This document shows positions 24,684 to 32,238 of a stretch of DNA of 64,000 bases, piece by piece. The DNA lies in contig NZ_SUKA01000004.1 in the NCBI RefSeq assembly GCF_005049105.1, positions 496,001-560,000 of the forward strand, in the 5' to 3' direction. The notes beneath the pieces are model-generated. The model was not told the DNA's origin. It worked only from the letters and a program-made list of their open reading frames with translations, and did no database searches. This DNA comes from Sphingobacterium alkalisoli. Its GTDB lineage: Bacteria; Bacteroidota; Bacteroidia; Sphingobacteriales; Sphingobacteriaceae. Numbering within the stretch: position 1 is the first letter of the stretch; each line of letters opens with the position of its first letter. A program made the position numbers and the translations under genes.

Positions 24684-24711
24684 TTTTTTATTCACCATCA
24701 AAACAAAAAAC

Positions 24712-25272
24712 ATGAAGAAATTGATTACATTATTTATAGCAATAGCCTTAATAACCGGAATATACTCTTGTGGAAAAGAAGACAGTCCTCCAGAGGAATC
24801 TGGCAGTAGCAGTTATGAATTTAAGTTTTTAAGCGGTCCATTGGAGGGCAAGGAGTACAGGGCTTCAGGTTTGTCGAGAGAACAAGTTACCTCATTATTT
24901 ACTGAACAACCGAGTGAAAACTTAAAAGGCATATTTACCCAATTATTAAACGGGAATATGACGGTGGTCGCCACCATAGGGCTGACGGCCAATAATCAAG
25001 TCCAGCCATTCAATGATGACGATACGTCGGTAGGTACACAGATGTTCCTGTCATTTACCGACAACGGAGTCAATTATGTTTATGGTGCTAAATCCGGAAC
25101 ACCTACGATTAAAAATCTAAAGATTGCGACGGTTGGTAGTAGCGGAGGCGCATCCATGGGGCTTACGACTTACGAACTCAGCTTTAGTAATGCCACCTTC
25201 TACGATGAGGTTGCCTCCGGGAACGGTCAAAACGTGGAAGTAAAGGTGAGCGGTAAAATCATTATCCAATAA
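24712..25272 (+). CDS. Predicted surface lipoprotein, function unknown
   Basis: 186 residues. The signal peptide ends in ITGIYSCGKEDSPPEESG; Cys20 is the likely lipid site and the acidic tail fits surface export. The mature part has strands EFKFLSGPLEGKEYRASG and VTSLFTEQPSENLKG near the N terminus and TYELSFSNATFYDEVASG near the end. No family recognised. It starts 28 nt after the barrel gene on the same strand, so they are probably cotranscribed. Confidence 0.65.
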   Translation: MKKLITLFIAIALITGIYSCGKEDSPPEESGSSSYEFKFLSGPLEGKEYRASGLSREQVTSLFTEQPSENLKGIFTQLLNGNMTVVATIGLTANNQVQPFNDDDTSVGTQMFLSFTDNGVNYVYGAKSGTPTIKNLKIATVGSSGGASMGLTTYELSFSNATFYDEVASGNGQNVEVKVSGKIIIQ

Positions 25273-25603
25273 TACTTTTTGTGATGTGAGGCTGATCCCG
25301 ATCTCGCGTATGGAAAAATCGGGACAGCACCCATCGACCAATTAAAAAGCAAACTTAAACAGATGAAACCATCATGATTTAGTCAAACCGAACGTAGTGA
25401 GCTCATGAACTTAGCGAAGCGATTTCATGAATGCCTTAAAAAGCGGACAAGTGATGAATAATGCCAAAGAAAGACAAACATTCAATGAATAAACCACACA
25501 GGGGGATGAATAAATCTGATCGCTTCATCACCTTTAAAACCGCCGAAGGTAGCATGAATGCCTTTAAAAAATAAACAAATAATGAATAAACAAATTTAGA
25601 CAG
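25273..25603. repeat. Non-coding region of 331 nt with hairpin and degenerate repeats
   Basis: It opens with a hairpin (GCTG-a-TCCCGAT at 25291-25302 pairing with ATCGGGACAGC at 25318-25328), a likely terminator for the lipoprotein gene. It then holds a repeat-rich stretch. CATGAATGCCTTAAAAA at 25426-25442 recurs as CATGAATGCCTTTAAAAA at 25553-25570, ATGAATAA occurs at 25454, 25485, 25506 and 25582, and GAAGCGAT/ATCGCTTC form an inverted pair. No protein-coding gene is visible; it looks like decayed repeat or duplicated sequence. Confidence 0.5.
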
Positions 25604-26374
25604 ATGAAAACAAGATATTATACAGCAATATTGCTGGCATCGTTCACCATTTTGGTTGGCTGTAGTAAAGGGGATGACCCAAAGCCCGACGGATCGGAGG
25701 GAGAAATCTGGTATCCTGAAAAATCACAACCGGGCGTATTCAAAGTTCCTGATGGGTTGAAAAACCACCAAGATACATATGCCAAACAAACCTATTCGAA
25801 AATAGAGGTGTTGGATAAGCTTATTAAAGATTATGCCCCTTATTTTATAGCTCCACAGGGGACGAAAAACACCTCGATTACTCCAGCTCTGGGAAACCGT
25901 TTTGAATACGTTGTCAACAATCATACAGTCAATTATATGTATGGTGATTTTAGTTCTACCCACCGAATCTATGAAATGGAAGTCGCTAATTCAAGTACGC
26001 CGATATTTACGGCAGGCGGCGACTTATGGGAAAATTGGAATGCCGAAGATGGTAAGCCCGAACAGGGAAAGCACTATGGTAATGTATCCTATTACATCGG
26101 ATCGGACGATACAAGGCAAACCAAAGAATTTTCTTGGATAGACGATGGCGGAGGTCATTATCGGGTCAAATTGTTGATCTGGAGCCCAAGACCGAACAGC
26201 TATCTCACGGCCAGATACGAATACACCTTTAAGCCCGATTTATCTGGTAATTATACCTATTGGTCATATCCTCCCAATGGTGGTGGAGACTATTGGCGTG
26301 CTGACTGGAAAGCCAGTGGTAAAGGTGCGTTAACAAAAGGTGAAGGTGGGGCAGCCGTAACATACCAATGGTAA
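25604..26374 (+). CDS. Predicted surface lipoprotein, function unknown
   Basis: 256 residues. The signal peptide ends in FTILVGCSKGDDPKPDGSEGE, giving a lipid-bearing cysteine followed by acids. The body is rich in Trp/Tyr (EIWYPEKSQPG, YTYWSYPPNGGGDYWRADW) and looks all-beta, a composition often seen in carbohydrate- or cell-wall-contacting proteins, but no family signature is present. It follows the repeat-containing gap and precedes the collagen-like gene by 36 nt on the same strand. Confidence 0.65.
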   Translation: MKTRYYTAILLASFTILVGCSKGDDPKPDGSEGEIWYPEKSQPGVFKVPDGLKNHQDTYAKQTYSKIEVLDKLIKDYAPYFIAPQGTKNTSITPALGNRFEYVVNNHTVNYMYGDFSSTHRIYEMEVANSSTPIFTAGGDLWENWNAEDGKPEQGKHYGNVSYYIGSDDTRQTKEFSWIDDGGGHYRVKLLIWSPRPNSYLTARYEYTFKPDLSGNYTYWSYPPNGGGDYWRADWKASGKGALTKGEGGAAVTYQW

Positions 26375-26410
26375 CGGCATTGGTCTTATTATAACTAAAC
26401 AAATACACGC

Positions 26411-27679
26411 ATGAGCAAGATATTAACATGTGTCTTTCTTGTCATTTTTCTCAGTTGTGGAAAGGATGGCAGCATAGGCCCAAAGGGCGAGCAGGGAATA
26501 CAAGGTATCCGGGGCGAAAAAGGCGAAGATGGTTCGACTATCTATAACGGTACGGTCGTCCCACCGGCTAGTCTGGGTCATGAGGGCGATTTTTACTTCC
26601 GCTCGGGCACGTCAGATTTCTACGGCCCCAAAACCGCATCCGGCTGGGGAACACCGACCAACTTAAAGGGTGCGACCGGAGCCACAGGCGCGACGGGTGC
26701 GGCTGGATCGAAGATATTGAGTGGAACTGCTGTACCTCCTACAAGTATCGGCGCCAATGGCGACTTTTATTTTCGTACGACGACTGCGGATTTTTATGGC
26801 CCAAAAGCTACATCGGGCTGGGGAACGCCGATTAATTTCAAAGGTGTAAAAGGCGATGATGGTTCTCGCATATACAGCGGCGCAAGTGTGCCGGCTACGA
26901 GCTTGGGCAACAGTGGCGACTTCTACTTCCGTACCAGTACATCCGATTTCTACGGCCCTAAAACAGCATCCAGTTGGGGAACACCAACTAACTTAAAAGG
27001 GGCTACAGGAGCTACTGGTTCTACCGGTGCGGCCGGATCTAAAATATTAAGTGGAACTGCAGTACCTACGGCGAGTATCGGCGTAAACGGAGATTTTTAT
27101 CTTCGTACGACAACAGCCGATTTTTACGGACCAAAAACATCTTCGGGCTGGGGAACAGCTATAAATCTACGGGGCGCGCAGGGACCCTCTGGTCCGCAGG
27201 GGCCTCGGGGAACGGCCAATGTGATTTATTCGGATTGGTTCATTTTAGATCAATTGAATGATTGGGTATTTATTAACACTAAACATGTCAATACCCTATT
27301 TTACATAAATGCATTAGCAGCGTACCCAAACAGCTTAGTAATGGTTTATGTACGCACGGTCGGCTCCAGTCAGATAAGGGCATTACCTGTTTATAATTTC
27401 GACACTGGCTATACAATATTGTCATATGAGTTTTCATACCATTACGAATTGCCAGTCATGACAATCGATGTGAAGTCCTCTACGGCTAATATTGGGCAGA
27501 ATATGTTGTATGATTCGTTCCGTTACGTCATCATCCCCGGAGGCGTCGCGACGACAGCAATGAGCAGTCAGCGGAACACAGAGAGATCGGTAGAAATCAA
27601 AGGAAAGATATACTCGAAATCCGTCTTGGAAAAGATGTCGTACAATGAAGTGAGCAAATTGGTAGGTATACCGGAATAA
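26411..27679 (+). CDS. Collagen-like lipoprotein with internal 110-residue duplication
   Basis: 422 residues. Cys16 (IFLSCGKDG) is the predicted lipid site, followed by eight Gly-X-Y triplets (GKDGSIGPKGEQGIQGIRG). Residues 42-257 are four units of about 50 residues (GDFYFRT-TADFYGPKTASGWG pattern), each ending in GATGATG-like or GXY spacers; units 1+2 and 3+4 form a 110-residue (330-nt) duplication. The C-terminal domain (about 265-422) starts GTANVIYSDWF and is homologous to that of the 20470-21051 protein. It is probably a long surface stalk with a binding tip. Length variation between strains is likely. Confidence 0.8.
   Translation: MSKILTCVFLVIFLSCGKDGSIGPKGEQGIQGIRGEKGEDGSTIYNGTVVPPASLGHEGDFYFRSGTSDFYGPKTASGWGTPTNLKGATGATGATGAAGSKILSGTAVPPTSIGANGDFYFRTTTADFYGPKATSGWGTPINFKGVKGDDGSRIYSGASVPATSLGNSGDFYFRTSTSDFYGPKTASSWGTPTNLKGATGATGSTGAAGSKILSGTAVPTASIGVNGDFYLRTTTADFYGPKTSSGWGTAINLRGAQGPSGPQGPRGTANVIYSDWFILDQLNDWVFINTKHVNTLFYINALAAYPNSLVMVYVRTVGSSQIRALPVYNFDTGYTILSYEFSYHYELPVMTIDVKSSTANIGQNMLYDSFRYVIIPGGVATTAMSSQRNTERSVEIKGKIYSKSVLEKMSYNEVSKLVGIPE
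26534..27193 (+). repeat. Two tandem 330-nt repeats inside the collagen-like gene
   Basis: Residues 42-151 and 152-261 of the collagen-like protein align without gaps at a period of exactly 110 codons (for example GSTIYNG/GSRIYSG and AAGSKILSGTAVP repeated). The DNA copies are similar but not identical, so the duplication is not very recent. Each copy itself holds two diverged 50-residue units. Confidence 0.75.
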
Positions 27680-27723
27680 GATTGCTCCAAAAATAAAGGC
27701 ATGTATATAGCACTTACAAGATA

Positions 27724-27756
27724 TCCTTCATACCTGTCACAATAAGGTATGAAGGA
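27724..27756. terminator. Stem-loop between convergent genes
   Basis: TCCTTCATACCT (27724-27735) pairs perfectly with AGGTATGAAGGA (27745-27756) around a 9-nt loop, between the end of the collagen-like gene and the end of the peptidase gene. A T-run is weak on both sides, but position and stem support a bidirectional transcription end. Confidence 0.55.
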
Positions 27757-27778
27757 CACTCTTTAAAAGGGAGACTTT

Positions 27779-28567
27779 CTATTTCCCTCCTCCATATATT
27801 TCATTAAGTAATTCATATAATTCTGGATGATCCTGTTGCAATAGCTTTGGCTTCTTGAAAAAATATTCTGAAACAACTGCCAAAAATTCGGCACGGTTTG
27901 TCGCTGCATAATCCCGAATGTCTGACTTATCAGTACGTATTTCCTGGATAGTCTGGTCCATCTCCTTAATCCAGGGTTCCATAAGTTCTTTATGAATCAA
28001 ATATTCCGGAATTCCGTCGACGGCGCCATCAGCCTTATCTATTAGGTGTACAAACTCATGAATAGCCGTGTTGCCGTCTGGTCTCTTATCAAAACCAGCG
28101 CGTAATGCCCCTAGGGAAAGTATCATTTTATGATTGAGCACACCCGACCCTACCATACCTGCTACATTACGATCTTTCTCCGTAGTACTGAATTTTTCAG
28201 TGAAATAATCTGGGTAAACAAGTACTTCATCCAAATTCTCGTATGCCCAATGTGTAAAATGAAACAAAGGGATCGTAGCGCTTGCGGCGACCAACACACG
28301 ATCTTCATCCGTAATCTCAGTACCCTTCTCTGCTGATATTTTAGTGGTGCGTAAGAAGTACTCTACTCGCTGGCGAAATACCTCCTGGTCTCCTTTTTCC
28401 AATTTATTGTAAAATCCCACCTTACGATTTAACACCGATTCTACAGCATCTAAAAGCGTCTCAGGAATTTTTATTGTTTTCTTGCCTGCAAAGCGAAATA
28501 CATAATACACGATTAGTATACCGAAAATAAATATTATTGCAATTACAATATAAGAATTATCATTCAT
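27779..28567 (-). CDS. MtfA-like zinc peptidase (M90 family)
   Basis: 262 residues. An N-terminal membrane helix (about 6-25, IVIAIIFIFGILIVYYVF), then a soluble domain with the gluzincin-like motif H170-E171-F-V-H174 (NTAIHEFVHLID) and the downstream glutamate in NRAEFLAVVSEYFF. VLVAASATIPLF and GVLNHKMILSLGALRAGF are family signatures. E. coli MtfA inactivates the repressor Mlc and has peptidase activity; whether this membrane-anchored homologue acts similarly is unknown. Convergent with the collagen-like gene. Confidence 0.85.
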   Translation of the reverse strand: MNDNSYIVIAIIFIFGILIVYYVFRFAGKKTIKIPETLLDAVESVLNRKVGFYNKLEKGDQEVFRQRVEYFLRTTKISAEKGTEITDEDRVLVAASATIPLFHFTHWAYENLDEVLVYPDYFTEKFSTTEKDRNVAGMVGSGVLNHKMILSLGALRAGFDKRPDGNTAIHEFVHLIDKADGAVDGIPEYLIHKELMEPWIKEMDQTIQEIRTDKSDIRDYAATNRAEFLAVVSEYFFKKPKLLQQDHPELYELLNEIYGGGK

Positions 28568-28621
28568 TTCAATTCTTTGATATATTTTATATCTTAGTAA
28601 GATACTAACAATATTTCAGCA

Positions 28622-29140
28622 ATGAAAAAATACCATTATTCAGCAGGGAATAATTCATATGGACCATTTACCTTAGAAGAGTTGCGTGTTAAAGATATAG
28701 GTCCAGACACGTTAGTTTGGACAGAAGAACTTGTAACATGGACCAGAGCTGGGGAGGTCCCAGAATTAAGAAGTATACTCGCAGATTACGTGCCCCCCCC
28801 TCCTTCCATTCCTCGACCTGACAACTTTCAATCGGCCAATACACCATACACATCCTCTCAATTATCTACACCCAATTATCAACGGCCACCAAAAACCTAC
28901 TTGGTCGAAACAGTTTTGACGACGATCTTTTGTTGCTGGCCTTTGGGAATTCCTGCTATTATTTACGCGTCGCGCGTAGAGAAAAAATTCTATGCAGGAG
29001 ATATTATAGGAGCAGAAGCAGATTCAGCTAATGCGAAGAAATGGATGTTGATTAATATCGGTGCATCTGTATTACTGTGGATAGGTTATTTTGGCATATT
29101 TGGATTAGCGATATTTGCAGGTTTGTCTGATGGCTTCTAA
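28622..29140 (+). CDS. GYF_2 domain plus CD225/dispanin (IFITM-like) membrane protein
   Basis: 172 residues. The N-terminal GYF_2 domain (1-50, YHYSAGNNSYGPFTLEEL) is typically a protein-protein recognition module. A proline-rich linker (YVPPPPSIPRP) follows, then a CD225/dispanin region: re-entrant hydrophobic segment 98-120 (LTTIFCCWPLGIPAIIYAS), a basic loop and a second membrane helix (140-165). The CCWPLGI/A-x-Y-S signature matches the IFITM-like superfamily, whose bacterial functions are not established. Its last 11 nt overlap the DUF2752 gene, so the two are coupled. Confidence 0.85.
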   Translation: MKKYHYSAGNNSYGPFTLEELRVKDIGPDTLVWTEELVTWTRAGEVPELRSILADYVPPPPSIPRPDNFQSANTPYTSSQLSTPNYQRPPKTYLVETVLTTIFCCWPLGIPAIIYASRVEKKFYAGDIIGAEADSANAKKWMLINIGASVLLWIGYFGIFGLAIFAGLSDGF

Positions 29141-29513
29141 AAGATTATACTTTTTCGTATTGATATTTTTGGGGTTAGTTGGGTTACTTTTGCTCTATAA
29201 ATACATTAATCCGATCGAACATGCATTATTTCCAAAATGCCCTGTTAAGCATGCGACGGGACTGGACTGCCCCGGTTGTGGGGGACAACGTGCACTTCAT
29301 TACCTTTTAAATGGTCAGTTGAGCCAAGCTTTCGCACAAAATCAATTGTTGTTTTTTCTGGCACCTTATATCGTAACAGGTTTTTACCTACAACTTGTAC
29401 CCAAACCGACATCAAGGGAGCTGAAGTTACGTAAATTCTTATATGGATATCGCGCCATTCAGATTTTATTAGTATTGATAATCGCCTTTACCATCATTAG
29501 AAACATAGTTTAA
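29130..29513 (+). CDS. DUF2752 membrane protein
   Basis: 127 residues from the ATG at 29130, which overlaps the upstream stop by 11 nt; an earlier ATG at 29115 is possible. Three hydrophobic helices (FFVLIFLGLVGLLLLY, LFFLAPYIVTGFYL, IQILLVLIIAFTII) flank the DUF2752 core ATGLDCPGCGGQRALHYLLN, with the CPxCGxQRA motif. Function unknown. It is commonly found next to dispanin/TM2-type genes, as here. It ends just before a strong bidirectional terminator. Confidence 0.85.
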   Translation: MASKRLYFFVLIFLGLVGLLLLYKYINPIEHALFPKCPVKHATGLDCPGCGGQRALHYLLNGQLSQAFAQNQLLFFLAPYIVTGFYLQLVPKPTSRELKLRKFLYGYRAIQILLVLIIAFTIIRNIV

Positions 29514-29515
29514 TA

Positions 29516-29553
29516 AAAAATCCCCTTCCAAATATCTGGAAGGGGATTTTTTA
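29516..29553. terminator. Strong bidirectional rho-independent terminator
   Basis: AAAAAATCCCCTTCC (29516-29530) and GGAAGGGGATTTTTT (29539-29553) form a perfect 15-bp stem with an 8-nt loop and T/A tracts on both strands. It serves the DUF2752 operon from the left and groEL from the right. Confidence 0.92.
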
Positions 29554-29572
29554 TTATGAGTTCGAACAATTA

Positions 29573-31207
29573 CTACATCATTCCACCCATGCCACCACCC
29601 ATAGGCGGAGCACCGGCGCTTGGGTTCTCATCCGCTTCATCTGCTAACACACATTCTGTAGTTAATAGCATAGATGCTACTGAAGCAGCATTTTCTAATG
29701 CGACACGCGAAACTTTTGTTGGATCAATAACACCTGCACCAATCAAATTTTCGAACACATCAGTACGTGCGTTGTATCCGTAGTCACCTGTACCTTCTTT
29801 TACTTTCTGAACAATCACTGCACCTTCGATACCTGCATTGAAACAAATCTGACGTAAAGGCTCCTCAATAGCACGTCTAATGATATCGATACCGATATTT
29901 TCGTCTTCATTAGCACCTCTAAGTTCTTTTAAAGAATCTGTAGCACGAATGAAAGCAACACCACCACCAGCAACGATACCTTCCTCTACTGCCGCACGGG
30001 TAGCGTGTAACGCATCATCAACACGATCCTTTTTCTCTTTCATTTCTACTTCTGTAGTAGCACCTACATACAATACCGCTACACCACCAGAAAGTTTAGC
30101 TAAACGTTCTTGTAATTTTTCACGATCATAGTCAGAAGTAGTTGTATCGATTTGTGTACGGATTTGAGCGACGCGACCTTTGATATCATCTGCATTACCA
30201 GACCCATTGATTACCGTAGTATTGTCTTTGTCAACAACCACTTTCTCTGCCTGACCTAAATATTCTAGCTCAGCGTTTTCTAATTTATATCCTCTTTCTT
30301 CCGAAATGACGGTACCACCTGTAAGGATAGCAATATCTTCTAGCATCGCTTTACGGCGATCGCCGAAACCAGGCGCTTTAACAGCAGCTACTTTCAGTGA
30401 ACCACGAATTTTATTTACTACCAATGTAGCTAACGCCTCTCCGTCTAAATCTTCTGCTATAATTAACAACGGTTTACCTGTTTGAACTTGTTTTTCCAAG
30501 ATAGGCAACAACTCTTTCATGTTGCTGATTTTCTTATCGTAGATCAAAATGTAAGGGTTTTCCAATTCCGCTTCCATTTTATCAGAATTTGTAACAAAGT
30601 ACGGTGATAAATAACCACGGTCAAATTGCATACCTTCCACTGTCTTTACTTCTGTCTCGGTACCTTTCGCTTCTTCCACAGTAATCACACCATCATTACC
30701 CACTTTTTGCATAGCTTCAGCAATTAATGAACCGATTACATCGTCATTATTAGCAGAGATAGATGCCACTTGTTTGATTTTGTTATTGTCTTGACCAACA
30801 ACTTGAGATTGGGTTTTCAGGTTAGCCACTACCGCAGCAACAGCCTTGTCAATACCGCGTTTTAAATCCATCGGATTTGCACCCGCTGCTACCGATTTGA
30901 TACCCGGAGCAACGATGGCTTGCGCCAACACAGTAGCGGTAGTCGTACCATCTCCTGCCTGATCAGCAGTTTTAGAGGCAACTTCCTTAACCATCTGTGC
31001 ACCCATATTCTCGATAGCATCTTTCAAATCGATTTCCTTTGCCACGGTAACACCATCTTTGGTGATCGAAGGAGATCCAAATTTTTTCTCGATAATTACG
31101 TTACGTCCTTTAGGACCTAATGTCACTTTTACTGCATTTGCTAACGTATCAACTCCTTTTTTTAGAGATTCACGCGCTTCTACATTATATTTTACTTGCT
31201 TTGCCAT
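29573..31207 (-). CDS. groL: Chaperonin GroEL
   Basis: 544 residues, the full family length. It assembles as a double heptamer ring and folds proteins with GroES and ATP. Signatures seen: the N-terminal VKVTLGPKGRNVIIEKKFG, the ATP-site DGTTTATVLAQAI, the apical-domain AVKAPGFGDRRKAMLED, and the C-terminal GGMGGMM tail. It is expressed from the groES side, with 87 nt between the two genes. No heat-shock CIRCE element is visible upstream of groES; another inverted repeat is. Confidence 0.99.
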   Translation of the reverse strand: MAKQVKYNVEARESLKKGVDTLANAVKVTLGPKGRNVIIEKKFGSPSITKDGVTVAKEIDLKDAIENMGAQMVKEVASKTADQAGDGTTTATVLAQAIVAPGIKSVAAGANPMDLKRGIDKAVAAVVANLKTQSQVVGQDNNKIKQVASISANNDDVIGSLIAEAMQKVGNDGVITVEEAKGTETEVKTVEGMQFDRGYLSPYFVTNSDKMEAELENPYILIYDKKISNMKELLPILEKQVQTGKPLLIIAEDLDGEALATLVVNKIRGSLKVAAVKAPGFGDRRKAMLEDIAILTGGTVISEERGYKLENAELEYLGQAEKVVVDKDNTTVINGSGNADDIKGRVAQIRTQIDTTTSDYDREKLQERLAKLSGGVAVLYVGATTEVEMKEKKDRVDDALHATRAAVEEGIVAGGGVAFIRATDSLKELRGANEDENIGIDIIRRAIEEPLRQICFNAGIEGAVIVQKVKEGTGDYGYNARTDVFENLIGAGVIDPTKVSRVALENAASVASMLLTTECVLADEADENPSAGAPPMGGGMGGMM

Positions 31208-31294
31208 TTTATGTTAGAATTGAGTATTTAGATAGGAGTATTGAGACTCCATCCTATTTATTTCTTAATTTTTTATTACTACTTAATTACTTAC

Positions 31295-31570
31295 TTATAA
31301 GACAGCGTAAATATCAGACTCACGCATAATTAAATATTCCTTTCCTTCGTAAGTGATTTCCGTACCAGCATACTTTCCGTATAACACTTTGTCACCTACA
31401 TTAACTGTAAGCGGCTCTTCGGGTTTACCGGAACCTACTGCCACGACAATACCTTGAGATGGTTTCTCTTTTGCTGTGTCAGGAATGTATAATCCTGATG
31501 CTGTTTTTTCTTCTGCAGGAGCAGCTTCAACTACTACTCTGTCTCCGATAGGTTTAATACTTAATGCCAT
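31295..31570 (-). CDS. groS: Co-chaperonin GroES
   Basis: 91 residues. It caps the GroEL ring as a heptamer. Conserved KPIGDRVVVEAAPAEEKTAS at the N terminus, the mobile loop TASGLYIPDTAKEKPSQG, and KVLYGKYAGTEI near the end. First gene of the groES-groEL operon. The 297-nt region before it (31571-31867) holds regulatory repeats and the secG terminator but no gene. Confidence 0.98.
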   Translation of the reverse strand: MALSIKPIGDRVVVEAAPAEEKTASGLYIPDTAKEKPSQGIVVAVGSGKPEEPLTVNVGDKVLYGKYAGTEITYEGKEYLIMRESDIYAVL

Positions 31571-31646
31571 AATTATACTTTTATTTTTTATGTTACTTGA
31601 TTGTACCTTTAGGTATCACCAATTATGCCAACTCGCCAAAAAAGAA

Positions 31647-31672
31647 ATTTTGTGGACAATTTTTCACAAAAT
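31647..31672. promoter_or_regulatory. Inverted repeat upstream of groES
   Basis: ATTTTGTG (31647-31654) and CACAAAAT (31665-31672) are perfect reverse complements separated by 10 nt, 77 nt before the groES start. It is not a CIRCE element (TTAGCACTC-N9-GAGTGCTAA) and no HrcA-type site is seen, so a different regulator, or none, may act here. Confidence 0.35.
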
Positions 31673-31737
31673 ATAAAATTTATGACAGCAATGCACCTAA
31701 TCAATGTGTCATCCTGACAGAACATGTAATAACATAA

Positions 31738-31785
31738 AACCTTCATGAATCTATCATCAATAACTATGAAAGACTCATGAAGGTT
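31738..31785. repeat. Inverted repeat with 26-nt loop
   Basis: AACCTTCATGA (31738-31748) and TCATGAAGGTT (31775-31785) are perfect complements. Located between the groES upstream region and the secG terminator; role unknown, possibly a second transcription stop in either direction. Confidence 0.5.
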
Positions 31786-31820
31786 ACTACGGTCATTTTG
31801 TATACCGACACTTGCAGAAA

Positions 31821-31851
31821 AAAGCCTTGCAAATTACTTATGCAAGGCTTT
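31821..31851 (-). terminator. Rho-independent terminator of the secG operon
   Basis: AAAGCCTTGCA (31821-31831) pairs with TGCAAGGCTTT (31841-31851) around a 9-nt loop. Read on the minus strand, the stem is followed by a T-run. It lies 17 nt after the secG stop codon. Confidence 0.85.
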
Positions 31852-31867
31852 ATAAATATTTATTTCG

Positions 31868-32221
31868 TTAGTTTACCGAGTCCGGAGCAGTTGCAGGATC
31901 CGAGCCCGTAGTAGGCGCTGCATTATTTAGATTCAATGAAGGGCTATTTTGTACCGGGGCTTCAATTTGATCGCTCAACCCACCGCTGTTTCCTCCTGCT
32001 GAAGGTCCAACAATATTAATTGCCAAACAAAAAACCATTAAAGCAATCACTAATGTCCAAGTTCCTTTTTCCAAAAAATCACCTGTTCGTTGTACCCCCA
32101 TCAAATTAGATCCTCCTGAAAATCCTGATGATAAACCTCCTCCTTTTGGGTTTTGTATTAACACAAAAAATGCCAATAAAATACTTACTAAAACAATCAG
32201 GATAATGAATAAAGTCGTCAT
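31868..32221 (-). CDS. secG: Preprotein translocase subunit SecG
   Basis: 117 residues. Two membrane helices (about 3-22, LFIILIVLVSILLAFFVLIQ, and about 56-74, LVIALMVFCLAINIV) enclose the family signature NPKGGGLSSGFSGGSNLMG. The C-terminal tail is Pro/Ala/Asp-rich, as in Bacteroidota SecG. It assists SecYEG-dependent export at the inner membrane. It follows the TPR protein gene by 17 nt and ends the lptE-to-secG run. Confidence 0.95.
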   Translation of the reverse strand: MTTLFIILIVLVSILLAFFVLIQNPKGGGLSSGFSGGSNLMGVQRTGDFLEKGTWTLVIALMVFCLAINIVGPSAGGNSGGLSDQIEAPVQNSPSLNLNNAAPTTGSDPATAPDSVN

Positions 32222-32238
32222 TTTTTTATTTCTATTAA

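Noticed and set aside
26534..27193. The 330-nt tandem repeats as a mobile element or CRISPR-like array
   Set aside because: They are in-frame coding repeats of a lipoprotein with no unique spacers and no element ends.
29573..31207. Open reading frames on the strand opposite groEL and other core genes
   Set aside because: They follow the codon pattern of the real genes in reverse, lack signal or domain features, and are best explained as shadow frames.
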